Origin: a virus
IMG/VR virus record: IMGVR_UViG_3300031278_000388
Location: 1 to 26,656 of that record
Reading direction: 5' to 3' (one strand)
DNA: 26,656 nucleotides
The position numbers and the translations under genes were made by a program. Shown here piece by piece: positions 6,564-13,621 of the stretch (its first letter is position 1; every line of letters starts with the position of its first letter). The notes beneath the pieces are model-generated. The model saw only the letters and a program-made list of their open reading frames with translations, made no database searches and was not told the DNA's origin.

Positions 6564-8615
6564 TTAGGCGTCGGCGACATTGTTTTTGTGGAGCGGGCGG
6601 AAGTCGTTCACCCAGACTGCTAGGAAGTGGCGGACTTTGAGACGGTGTTCGTCACTCATGAAGACGGCTGGGGAGAGTTCATCACCAGCGACGTAAATCT
6701 CAGGCATGATGCCGAAACGCTCGCCAACAAAGATTGCAGGGGCAATGAGAGGATCGCAAGCGGCCGCCCAGTCTGAGGGATCAATCCAATCCGGAACGAC
6801 AATCGGAACGGCTGAACCCTTGAGAACATTATCGTAGACATAATCCTGTTCCCGGACGAAATTACCCTGGAGAATTTGAAACGCCGTTTTCTGCAAGGCA
6901 CGAGGGACAAGGCAGAACTTGGGATTGATGGCCAATTTCGGGCCGGTGCCATAATATGTTTCAGCATTCTTGATGAGCATGGGCTGGTCATAAACCGCAT
7001 TGCAGGCTGCGTCCCAAGCGGTTGTTGATAGTTCGTCTGTTAGAAGATTGGCATGGCCACCGGCAGAAGTGACGGCTGTGGCATTAAATAACGCCCCCGT
7101 GTCCGCCATGGTCGGCCCAACCCCTGCATTGGCCGAAAAGATCTCAGCGACGAGCTTTGATATCTTACGCAGTCCTGCAGAGCCCAATTCACGGGCATAG
7201 GCTTTGAGCTTGCGGGTCTCATCACGATCGATCAGTTCGAGGGTGAGGGGGATATACCCACCATACTTGGTGAAGCTGGCCGTCTCGGGTGAGTCACCAA
7301 TCAGCAACTCGGTATAGGGATCGCCCTCTGCCACTACTGGCAGGTCACCCACTGTGCCGATCAGTGTGCCGGTGACATCATGCAGGGTGTTAAAATGCTC
7401 GGTCTGGCTGATGTGTTTCCACCAGTCATACCCTGCACGGCCCAGCATTTCCCAGGTATTGACCACGATCTTGTTGAGGGCGTTCTTGATCAAGCCGGTG
7501 AAATCGGCTGTGGTGGCCAACTGGACACGATCCGGATAATAGCCACCGTGAAGCTCGTGATCACCGGTGAGCATGAGATACAACTCACGAACGCCGGAAA
7601 GCGACGGAACGGTCAGGGGCTTTAGATCATCAGAGCGGGGATTGCCGAACAAATCATCCACCGCGACTTGAAGTTTGTCATGCTCATTGAAGACCAAAGA
7701 AATCCTGCCAGGCCCATTGATGGACTGAGCCGCGGTTAACTCACTGAGCATGGTGCGGGCGTCCTGAACGGCCTCTTGAAGAACTGGGGCTTCGAAAACT
7801 TGCCCTTGAAACTGCTTGCGGATCCGCTCCTGGATTGGCTTGGGGAGATTGGACGCGGACAAGGTTGAATCCAAAAGCATTTCGCACATTTGCAGGCGAA
7901 CCTGACGAGCTTCGGAAAGCACTTGTTCTAATTGTTCCGTATTTTCTTCTAATTTCGAAGAGTCCTTCGCAGGAACAGGAAGTGGGGGATCTTGGAGAGG
8001 TCTGGCTAATTGGACTTCACCAGGCTGCACTTCTTCATGATTTGGGTCTGGATCAGGCTTTGAAATTGGGATATTGGGCAATGTTGGCTGATTTAATTCT
8101 GACATGGGAAAACCTCCATTCATTTGATTCATTGCCCGGAGAAAGGCACCACCCCGGGCAGGGTCATAGACAAGATCAACAGAAATCACACGCAGGATTT
8201 CTCTTACTTTTTTGGCGTTGGATGTGAAAAGAATATCTGCGGAAAAACCAATTTTGGGACGGTCACCCTCACTCTCGGCGAGGATTTGACGCCCGAACTC
8301 GGTCAGTAATTCACCCCCTGGACCAAAGGATTTCAAGGTGGCGCGAATGCCCTGGTTTTCGTCATCCCAAACGGGATTGACAATCTGACCGGCGATATCA
8401 CGCACCGAACGTGAAAACCAGGCATGATCGAGGAAACAATGGGCGCCATCCCAGAGAGAAAGCGATTGTTCAAGAACGTCCGGTGGGAAGGTCCAACCAT
8501 TAGCCTCCCCTGCTGTGATACAGAAGATCTCAAATTCGCCGGTTTTCAGGGGATGGGCGCTGGCTGTGAAACGGGCTTGGTGTTGTGTTAAGTAAACAGC
8601 TTGTGCTTCAGGCAT
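6564..8615 (-). CDS. Prohead protease-major capsid protein fusion
   Basis: 683 residues with a strong AGGAGG 5 nt before the ATG. Residues about 1-165 form a prohead protease-like domain, with candidate catalytic H64 (FLDHAW) and S125 (IGFSAD) and a conserved strand ISVDLVYDPA (144-153). Residues about 165-300 are a proline/glutamate-rich then helical linker (EQVLSEARQVRLQMCEML), which would serve as scaffold. From about residue 300 to the end lies an HK97-type major capsid protein. In most phages protease and capsid are separate genes; here one polypeptide must be self-processed. A copy of the mini-palindrome (7954-7970) lies in the linker. It follows the portal gene and precedes the holin-like gene. 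Confidence 0.8.
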   Translation of the reverse strand: MPEAQAVYLTQHQARFTASAHPLKTGEFEIFCITAGEANGWTFPPDVLEQSLSLWDGAHCFLDHAWFSRSVRDIAGQIVNPVWDDENQGIRATLKSFGPGGELLTEFGRQILAESEGDRPKIGFSADILFTSNAKKVREILRVISVDLVYDPARGGAFLRAMNQMNGGFPMSELNQPTLPNIPISKPDPDPNHEEVQPGEVQLARPLQDPPLPVPAKDSSKLEENTEQLEQVLSEARQVRLQMCEMLLDSTLSASNLPKPIQERIRKQFQGQVFEAPVLQEAVQDARTMLSELTAAQSINGPGRISLVFNEHDKLQVAVDDLFGNPRSDDLKPLTVPSLSGVRELYLMLTGDHELHGGYYPDRVQLATTADFTGLIKNALNKIVVNTWEMLGRAGYDWWKHISQTEHFNTLHDVTGTLIGTVGDLPVVAEGDPYTELLIGDSPETASFTKYGGYIPLTLELIDRDETRKLKAYARELGSAGLRKISKLVAEIFSANAGVGPTMADTGALFNATAVTSAGGHANLLTDELSTTAWDAACNAVYDQPMLIKNAETYYGTGPKLAINPKFCLVPRALQKTAFQILQGNFVREQDYVYDNVLKGSAVPIVVPDWIDPSDWAAACDPLIAPAIFVGERFGIMPEIYVAGDELSPAVFMSDEHRLKVRHFLAVWVNDFRPLHKNNVADA
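7954..7970. repeat. Mini-palindrome inside the protease-capsid linker
   Basis: TTCGAAGAGTCCTTCGC is a variant of the dispersed unit and is read in frame as the AKDSSK segment (about residues 216-221) of the fusion protein. It lies in a proline-rich linker between protease and scaffold, where an insertion would be tolerated. Confidence 0.6.
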
Positions 8616-8633
8616 ATTGCCTCCTAAACGGAA

Positions 8634-10028
8634 TTATTCATTGGTCTCACCCTCATTAGTTTTAACTGTGTCAGGGTTATGGGGCTTAAGATCATTTTTG
8701 GTTTGACGGGTATCTTTTCCGGAGCTTTTAGACAGGATCTCATCGATGTCCGCTGATTCGCCAGCAAACCTATACGAAATTCGGAGTAATTCGCGCTGGT
8801 CAATAAGTCCCATGTCGAATAAACGTTCCAGCATTTTGAGGATATTGACGCCGGCCAGGGCATGAGAAACATTATCACGGGCTGAGAGATCCGCACCAGT
8901 CACGGTGACTTCCCCATGAGACTTGATCGTCTTATCAACCAAGGCGCGACGGGAAATGACCACGTGTAAAAGATCAGAAAGCAACCAGAGAAAGAACTGC
9001 TGACGCTGTTCAAAACGGCGAAAGGTTGGGCCCCCAGCCGCTTCGGCTGTGGTGCGAGTAGAACTCTCTGGTTCGGCTAAGAAGTGAAGGGGTAAGCCCA
9101 CGCTGGCGGCGATCATCTTTTTGAGCGCCAAGCCATCCTGCATGGCGTCGAGGGCTTCCAGTTTGGGTGAGATGACGGACCAGGTCTCGGATTCGTCCGT
9201 GACGAGAATGGAACCCGGCGACGGCGGATTGGCAGCAAGCTCCATCTGACGGGCTTTTCGGGACGCTTCAGAGGTGAACTGGCCGGTGACGACATAGAGA
9301 AAGGCGTTTCTAAACCTGTTGAGGCGGACACGGTCTTCAAGCCAGGCGGAGTAGCGGCGGAGCCAGATGAGCAGGGGCGCGAGATCGGACTCGCCCCACT
9401 GCGCGCCGGCTGGGCGGTTGATGGCATAGTGCAGGACAACGGGCGGGAACTTGCCAGAGCCATCAACTGTGTCCTTGAGATGATCATAAGAAGCATAGGT
9501 GACGGGGTTGAGATCCTGATCTGCTTTGGCAATAAAAATTAACGGCTGTTCGATATCGTTGGGAGAGGCTTCAATTCTATCGATGTTGGATGCCGGCAGA
9601 ATGCGGATGTAGGACATGCCAGACTGATCGGTGCTGATCAAAACAAAGAGATTACCCGTGCGAGTGAGTTCATCACACATTTCAATGACACGGGATTCCA
9701 TGCGGTTGAGACGGTGGTTCCAGAATTGATCGATAAAGGCTTTGGTTTTTTCATCCTGGCACTTGATATCCAGCCCTCCCCCAACGACGTACTGGCTGGT
9801 GAGTTCCACGATGCGGCGGGCAAGGGGATTTTCGCGCCAGGCAGTGAGACACTGCTCGAGGATAGCGGCGCGGTCATATTCGAGGCGGTCACGGTCGGAT
9901 TCGTCGTAGCGACGGGTGCCGATGAGGAAGGTGTTGTCGGTCTCGGTGATCGCGAGCTGATCTCTCACCGTTTTTTCGATAAGTGGAGAGAAGATATTTG
10001 AGAGGAAGCGGGTCAATGGATTGGGCAT
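8634..10028 (-). CDS. Phage portal protein
   Basis: 464 residues, the normal size for a portal. Typical features are the early helix with LTAWRENPLARRIVELTSQY and the strand YVVGGGLDIKC (about 80-90). There is a stem region with YSAWLEDRVRLNRFRNAFLY and a late LKKMIAASVGLPLHFLAEPE followed by the tunnel and clip helices. The C-terminal 40 residues are polar and probably disordered. It forms the dodecameric ring for DNA entry and docks the terminase. The stop is 18 bp before the capsid start. The ribosome binding site is weak. It is separated from terminase by an inserted lysozyme gene. Confidence 0.9.
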   Translation of the reverse strand: MPNPLTRFLSNIFSPLIEKTVRDQLAITETDNTFLIGTRRYDESDRDRLEYDRAAILEQCLTAWRENPLARRIVELTSQYVVGGGLDIKCQDEKTKAFIDQFWNHRLNRMESRVIEMCDELTRTGNLFVLISTDQSGMSYIRILPASNIDRIEASPNDIEQPLIFIAKADQDLNPVTYASYDHLKDTVDGSGKFPPVVLHYAINRPAGAQWGESDLAPLLIWLRRYSAWLEDRVRLNRFRNAFLYVVTGQFTSEASRKARQMELAANPPSPGSILVTDESETWSVISPKLEALDAMQDGLALKKMIAASVGLPLHFLAEPESSTRTTAEAAGGPTFRRFEQRQQFFLWLLSDLLHVVISRRALVDKTIKSHGEVTVTGADLSARDNVSHALAGVNILKMLERLFDMGLIDQRELLRISYRFAGESADIDEILSKSSGKDTRQTKNDLKPHNPDTVKTNEGETNE

Positions 10029-10046
10029 AATAGTATTATTTAATCT

Positions 10047-10110
10047 AAGAGTCCTTTGAATAGGAAAAGATTTTTCAACACGAAGTACACAAAGAACACG
10101 AAGGATTTAA
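10047..10110. repeat. CCACGAAG-type repeat overlapping the lysozyme 3' end
   Basis: A degenerate mini-palindrome remnant (AGAGTCCTTTGAATAGG) runs into AGGAAAAGATTTTTCAACACGAAG and continues as TACACAAAGAACACGAAGG. The same composite order occurs at 10976-11060 and 12717-12778. The last codons of the lysozyme frame lie inside this copy. Confidence 0.8.
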
Positions 10111-10899
10111 GGAGAAGACATCTTCGGGGGAGAGAGATGACAATTTCTTGGGTTCCATTTTGTTTCCGGTGCAGGGGAGGTTGTCGAGGGGACAGGTGAC
10201 ATGGATCATTTCTTGTTGATTGATGTAGCTGAGGACAGCGGCTTTGTCGCCATTCCAGCGGTTGTAGTCCATGTAGTAATTGGCTTTGGCTCCGATGGAC
10301 GCGCCGCGGGCGGCCGTCTGATGGACGAGCCAGGATGTTATTCCTTTGGGCATAGCCGGGGGACAGGCGTGTTCGGGGGTGTGGAGGGGATAAGGCCAAG
10401 GCCAGCGATATTGAGCCAACCACCAGTGAACGGCGGGGAGATCAGCAACCCTCAAGTATTGATTGACCCAACCCGCACGGGAATAGATGATGGGGATGCG
10501 GCTGGTGCGCTCTTGGATGATAGTGAGAGAATCTGCTGTGCATTTTGTGATGCGAGAGACAGTTTGGCCGTGATCCAGTTCCAGATCGAGAACGAGTGGG
10601 GTGACGGCATAATCAATATCCCCAAGAATTCGAAAGAGGTTGTCCATTTGCAACTGCGCGGATTCACCGGGGTAGAGGACGTGATAAGCCAAGCGGACTC
10701 GGCCGATGCGTCCGGCTTCTTGGAAGTAGTAAGCGAACCAGGGGTCCTGATAGCCCCAGGAAATGCCGGCGCGCATGGCAATGAAGACCACTTCGGGGTC
10801 GTGGGCAGCGATGGTGTCGAAGTTGACTTTGGTTTTGCCGTCGGGTGAGGTGTTGTAGCGGGAGAGGTCGATTCCGAAGGCGAGGGCGGTGTTAGGCAT
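10075..10899 (-). CDS. Glycoside hydrolase family 25 lysozyme (endolysin)
   Basis: 274 residues. The ATG at 10899 has AAGGA 7 nt upstream and is preferred to the in-frame start 7 codons earlier. The GH25 barrel is clear: FGIDLSRY with D11 at the first strand, FIAMRAG, YHVLYPG, and the catalytic D-x-E pair in LVLDLELDH (D105, E107). PIIYSRAGWVNQYL, WWLAQY and WLVHQTAARG follow later. It would cleave the beta-1,4 bond between N-acetylmuramic acid and N-acetylglucosamine. There is no signal peptide, so release depends on a holin. The final residues (about FSLNPSCSLCTSC) are encoded by the repeat at 10062-10110, so the natural terminus has probably been altered. The gene lies between terminase and portal, flanked on both sides by direct repeats. 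Confidence 0.9.
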   Translation of the reverse strand: MPNTALAFGIDLSRYNTSPDGKTKVNFDTIAAHDPEVVFIAMRAGISWGYQDPWFAYYFQEAGRIGRVRLAYHVLYPGESAQLQMDNLFRILGDIDYAVTPLVLDLELDHGQTVSRITKCTADSLTIIQERTSRIPIIYSRAGWVNQYLRVADLPAVHWWLAQYRWPWPYPLHTPEHACPPAMPKGITSWLVHQTAARGASIGAKANYYMDYNRWNGDKAAVLSYINQQEMIHVTCPLDNLPCTGNKMEPKKLSSLSPEDVFSLNPSCSLCTSC

Positions 10900-10927
10900 T
10901 TGAGATCCTTTATTAATCAAAAATTAT

Positions 10928-11060
10928 GAAAAGATTTTTAACCACGAAGTACACAAAGGTCACTAAGGAATTAAGGCGAAGCTCTCTTCGAGTAGGAAAA
11001 GATTTTTAACCACAGGCGAAGCCCTCTTCGAGAGGACACAAAGGGCACGAAGAAATTAAA
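10928..11060. repeat. Two tandem CCACGAAG-type repeats with mini-palindromes
   Basis: The gap 10900-11078 holds two copies. The first is GAAAAGATTTTTAACCACGAAG onward (10928-10975), ending in a reverse mini-palindrome (10976-10992). The second begins AGGAAAAGATTTTTAACCACA (about 10993-11013). It is interrupted by another reverse mini-palindrome (11016-11032), after which the repeat resumes with GGACACAAAGGGCACGAAG. This shows directly that the small palindrome can insert into the larger repeat. Confidence 0.85.
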
Positions 11061-11078
11061 GATTTGAAGATACATTGA

Positions 11079-12719
11079 TTAGAATCCTTTCATGTCGTCG
11101 AGGGGGTCGCGGGCTTTGATGATTTCGGATGGGCCAGTGATGGACCAGGGCTGGTCGTCCAGAAGGCTGAGCATAGCGGCTGAGATCATGAGGTCGTCAT
11201 GGATCAGTTTGCCGGACGCGGGGTCTCGTGTGCCGTCGGGGACTGACCAGCGGATTTGTTTCTGGGGGCCGGGGACAATTTCGTACTGGCAATACTCGAG
11301 CTGGCGGAAGTATTCTGTTTGAAGGTCGAGGAGTTCTTGGTTGGCCTGGGACTTCGTCAACATCTCTTGATGTTGACGCTTCGTGTCGGCCGACGACTCA
11401 TGTCGCTCGGCACTTCGCTTATGCGCCTTGATGGCGCTCAACTCGTCCAGGCTATAGTCTTTCATCCGGCCGGAGTCAATCATGGCAAGGAAGGACCAAC
11501 CGAGGGCGGATTTGGTGCGGGCATTGAAGACAAAGGGGATGACTTTGGAGCCTAGAGAACGCGAGAGAAAAGCGGATAAGCCAGCACCCACGCCGGTGGC
11601 GTCCACAACCAGATAGCGGATGCGCCAGGATTCGGCGTAAGCAAGAATCTGAGAATAGATTTTGGTATGCTTGACCCCTACCCATTTTCGACGAAATACA
11701 ACACGATAGGTCGGCAGTAAAAGGCCAGGATCCTCAACGGTTGAGAGATCCACTTCGGCGATGGTGAGCGCGGTGGCGTCACGGGCGGGATTGCTCAAAG
11801 AGCACCCTTTGGGTGAAAGGTTATTGACATCACTCTTGTTTTCATCTTCGCCTGCGACATCCAATGTCATGACATAGATGGGGCCAAGCTGCGGTGTGGA
11901 CTGTGGCGGGTGAATGCCGTAAAGCAATGCAATGCGGGAAGGCGGGAACAAGCCCCCCTGGGCGTCGATATCCTCAGAATAGTACTGGGTCTTGACCATA
12001 GGATGATTTCGGCCCAATTTGGCCACCTGCTCAGCAACGAACTTCCCATAAGCGGGGACTTCCGGGGCGACTTGATCCACGGATAAGCGCCAAACCCGCT
12101 GGATGCCGTCTTGCTCCTGAAGCGATTTAGCGAGGGCATATTCCCTGGCAAGGAGGGTGTTACTCGTCCAGGCCGTGCCCCAAAAGATGCGGGTTGCATT
12201 GGTGCTGGCGGCCATGGGAGCAATATCTTTGTCGAATTTATCGATCTGAATATCCTGCGCCTCATCAATAGATAAGAGGATATTGGCGGTTGCACCCACG
12301 ATGTTGGCTGAGGGGGATCCGGAGAGAAAATAAATGCGAGCCTTACCCACACGAAAGATATAATCATGATGCTTTTCCCACATATCGCGGGTGATGAGGT
12401 TGTTGGACAGGACGCGTTCAATACGGCGCATGGCATTATGGGCTTGAGGATTCCAGGTGGGAGAGACGGAGACCATCTCGGCTTCTAACATAGAAAAGAT
12501 GGTAAGAAGATAAGTTTGAACCTGAGCCTGGAGTTCGTTCTTACCGGACTGGCGGGGAAAAATAACCACAAAGGATAAGCCCCTCTTGTGGACTACCGAA
12601 TCGACAACGGCTTTGGCGGGTTCCAGTTGATATTTGCGCAAGGTAAGGCACGAGCCATAGCGACAGAACTTGGCGACATCCCTGAGAAGCTGCTTGATGT
12701 TATCTTTGAGAGCGGGCAC
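11079..12719 (-). CDS. terL: Terminase large subunit
   Basis: 546 residues with both terminase domains. The ATPase carries Walker A-like PRQSGKN (56-61) and Walker B LSIDEAQD (D152, E153), followed by the coupling segment IFWGTAWTSN. The RNase H-like nuclease has its acidic residues in MTLDVAGED (D287), LVVDATGVG (D373) and IHDDLM (D508/D509). It packages DNA through the portal. The GTG at 12719 is chosen because AAAGGA lies 8 nt upstream. The longer frame begins at a TTG inside a CCACGAAG repeat. Two stretches look like repeat-derived expansions: residues about 292-313 next to the first nuclease Asp, and about 433-456, the latter containing a perfect 9-bp hairpin in the DNA. Confidence 0.92.
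   Translation of the reverse strand: MPALKDNIKQLLRDVAKFCRYGSCLTLRKYQLEPAKAVVDSVVHKRGLSFVVIFPRQSGKNELQAQVQTYLLTIFSMLEAEMVSVSPTWNPQAHNAMRRIERVLSNNLITRDMWEKHHDYIFRVGKARIYFLSGSPSANIVGATANILLSIDEAQDIQIDKFDKDIAPMAASTNATRIFWGTAWTSNTLLAREYALAKSLQEQDGIQRVWRLSVDQVAPEVPAYGKFVAEQVAKLGRNHPMVKTQYYSEDIDAQGGLFPPSRIALLYGIHPPQSTPQLGPIYVMTLDVAGEDENKSDVNNLSPKGCSLSNPARDATALTIAEVDLSTVEDPGLLLPTYRVVFRRKWVGVKHTKIYSQILAYAESWRIRYLVVDATGVGAGLSAFLSRSLGSKVIPFVFNARTKSALGWSFLAMIDSGRMKDYSLDELSAIKAHKRSAERHESSADTKRQHQEMLTKSQANQELLDLQTEYFRQLEYCQYEIVPGPQKQIRWSVPDGTRDPASGKLIHDDLMISAAMLSLLDDQPWSITGPSEIIKARDPLDDMKGF
11356..11447. repeat. Repeat block within terL
   Basis: GTCAACATC (11356-11364) and GATGTTGAC (11369-11377) form a perfect 9-bp stem with a TCTT loop. 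A GTCGG/CCGAC-rich stretch follows, then 11421-11447, which matches the intergenic segment 6505-6531 at 24 of 27 bases. The block is read in frame as a lysine/arginine/histidine-rich stretch (AHKRSAERHESSADTKRQ). Confidence 0.6.
11793..11818. repeat. Palindrome-like insert near the first nuclease aspartate of terL
   Basis: CTCAAAGAGCACCCTTTGGG followed by TGAAAGG resembles the other short palindromic units (CTCAAAGAG arms, CCCTTTGGG core). It encodes the LSPKGCSL segment, between LDVAGED and DATALTIAEV. These two normally lie closer together in terminases. Confidence 0.45.
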
Positions 12720-12778
12720 TCGAAGAGTCCTTTGGATAGGAAAAGATTTTAACCACGATGGACACAAAGGAAAAGAAG
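12717..12778. repeat. Mini-palindrome plus CCACGAAG-type repeat at the terL start
   Basis: CACTCGAAGAGTCCTTTGG (12717-12735) runs into ATAGGAAAAGATTTTAACCA and then CGATGGACACAAAGG. Read on the minus strand, the repeat supplies AAAGGA and, 8 nt later, GTG. It therefore appears to provide the ribosome binding site and start codon of the terminase gene. Confidence 0.75.
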
Positions 12779-12787
12779 AAATTGTGT

Positions 12788-13069
12788 TTAGAAACTGAAA
12801 AAGGACCTGATCAGGGCAACGAGGGACATCAAGCCCGAACCGCCGGACGCCAAACCAGAAAACAACTTGAATTGTGTGACACCCTGGGTGGCGGCACGGA
12901 TGCGAGTTTCATGATCACGGGAAGTCTCTTCGAGGGCGGAGAGGCGGTGATCGGAGATCTCTTTGGTGTGCTTAAGCTTCTCTTCGAGGGCGTCCATGCG
13001 GGCCTTGTAGAGGGTGTTGAGGTGCTTGAGCTGTTCGGCGAGAAGTTGAGAGGAGGGGTCATCACACAT
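12788..13069 (-). CDS. Small coiled-coil protein with a C-terminal membrane segment
   Basis: 93 residues. The start at 13069 overlaps the upstream stop as TGATG, which fixes it. Residues about 10-58 are a heptad-rich helix (SSQLLAEQLKHLNTLYKARM, then KLKHTKEISDHRLSALEE), typical of a coiled coil. Residues about 70-92 are hydrophobic (LFSGLASGGSGLMSLVALIR) and could span the membrane. This resembles small membrane-anchored coiled-coil proteins in other phage operons, sometimes linked to lysis or superinfection exclusion. No family is recognised. It lies between the small-terminase-like gene and terL. Confidence 0.55.
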   Translation of the reverse strand: MCDDPSSQLLAEQLKHLNTLYKARMDALEEKLKHTKEISDHRLSALEETSRDHETRIRAATQGVTQFKLFSGLASGGSGLMSLVALIRSFFSF

Positions 13070-13266
13070 CAAAATGACTCCGCAAGGTTCCATTCTTCCG
13101 TCAGTTCAGAGACAGCAGCTTGAATGCGCTCCATCTCAAAGAGTCCTTCGGAGAAGCGGTCACGAAAAGTGCGTATGGAAGTTTTGAGAGATTGGGATTT
13201 TTTGATGAAATCATCGACATGGGGGGCACTCGAAGAGTGCTTTTCAAGCAGGGTGCATTTAGACAT
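13069..13266 (-). CDS. Small helical phage protein of unknown function
   Basis: 65 residues from an ATG with GGAGG about 9 nt upstream. It overlaps the upstream gene by 8 bp and the downstream start by 1 bp, so the three are translationally linked. It is charged and helical (VDDFIKKSQSLKTSIRTFRD, FEMERIQAAVSELTEEW). A mini-palindrome copy (13228-13245) encodes part of its N-terminal KHSSSAP segment. A longer open frame to 13329 only runs out of frame inside the upstream gene. A packaging-accessory role is conceivable from position, but nothing in the sequence shows it. Confidence 0.5.
   Translation of the reverse strand: MSKCTLLEKHSSSAPHVDDFIKKSQSLKTSIRTFRDRFSEGLFEMERIQAAVSELTEEWNLAESF
13228..13245. 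repeat. Mini-palindrome in a small phage gene
   Basis: ACTCGAAGAGTGCTTTTC is the dispersed unit with its last bases changed. It is preceded by GC, giving a GCACTC/GAGTGC stem. It is read in frame within the first 15 codons of the 65-residue gene. Confidence 0.6.
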
Positions 13267-13621
13267 CTTTGAGATCCTCCGTGAATTCTGAGATGGCGGT
13301 GTGGATGGCTTGCATGACGGCAGAGTCATCAGAACCGGTGAGGAGCCGGTCGGCGCGCAGCAGGCCGGCTAGGCGAGTCATATTTGAGCCAATGGCGTTG
13401 AGGTAAATTGAGGTATCTTCCAGGGAAAGGTCCTCCTGGGCTTCGATGGATTCTACAAAGCGGCGGATGAGGACACGGAGAAGGGCGATCTCATCCCCGA
13501 GCCCCTCCCCGAGGGCGGTTTCGAGGTCGGTGAGCTCAAGCTGGGAGAATCGTTTGGAATAGAAGCCGTGTTTGAGGGCGTTGGTGTTGCCTGGCTGCGC
13601 GCCTCTGGATCGTTTGGGCAT
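13259..13621 (-). CDS. Terminase small-subunit-like protein
   Basis: 120 residues, first gene of the virion operon. The N-terminal GAQPGNTNALKHGFYSKRF motif is characteristic of small proteins encoded just before phage large terminases, commonly treated as DNA-binding small terminase subunits. The rest is helical (DEIALLRVLIRRFVESIEAQ, SNMTRLAGLLRADRLL). Together with the large terminase encoded 540 bp downstream, it would recognise the packaging site. The ribosome binding site is poor (ACGGACT before the ATG). Confidence is good for a phage packaging-region protein, moderate for the exact role. Confidence 0.6.
   Translation of the reverse strand: MPKRSRGAQPGNTNALKHGFYSKRFSQLELTDLETALGEGLGDEIALLRVLIRRFVESIEAQEDLSLEDTSIYLNAIGSNMTRLAGLLRADRLLTGSDDSAVMQAIHTAISEFTEDLKDV

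Larger units (their letters stand above)
1..13621. mobile_element. Prophage or phage-satellite module, left end present, right end not seen
   Basis: The left boundary is a tRNA 3' fragment at position 1 next to an integrase, and the rest is a virion gene block on the minus strand: terminase, lysozyme, portal, protease-capsid fusion, adaptor and tail-type proteins. Phage-derived genes stop at 13,621, but no second copy of the tRNA-derived core was found in the window. The element may therefore continue through the defence genes to its right, and the true right attachment site is probably outside. There is no recognisable phage repressor, helicase, primase, tape measure or tail tube gene. The 13,621 limit marks the last phage-like gene, not a proven element end. 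Confidence 0.75.

Noticed and set aside
10201-10848. A 215-codon open frame on the plus strand
   Set aside because: It is antisense to the GH25 lysozyme, whose catalytic motifs are clear on the other strand; no ribosome binding site supports it.
11867-12436. A 189-codon minus-strand frame within terL
   Set aside because: It is another frame of the terminase coding region and shows no coherent domain.
13135-13151. Mini-palindrome copy in the 65-residue gene (CTCAAAGAGTCCTTCGG)
   Set aside because: Only partial similarity, and the encoded SEGLFE fits a normal helix. I left it out of the repeat count.
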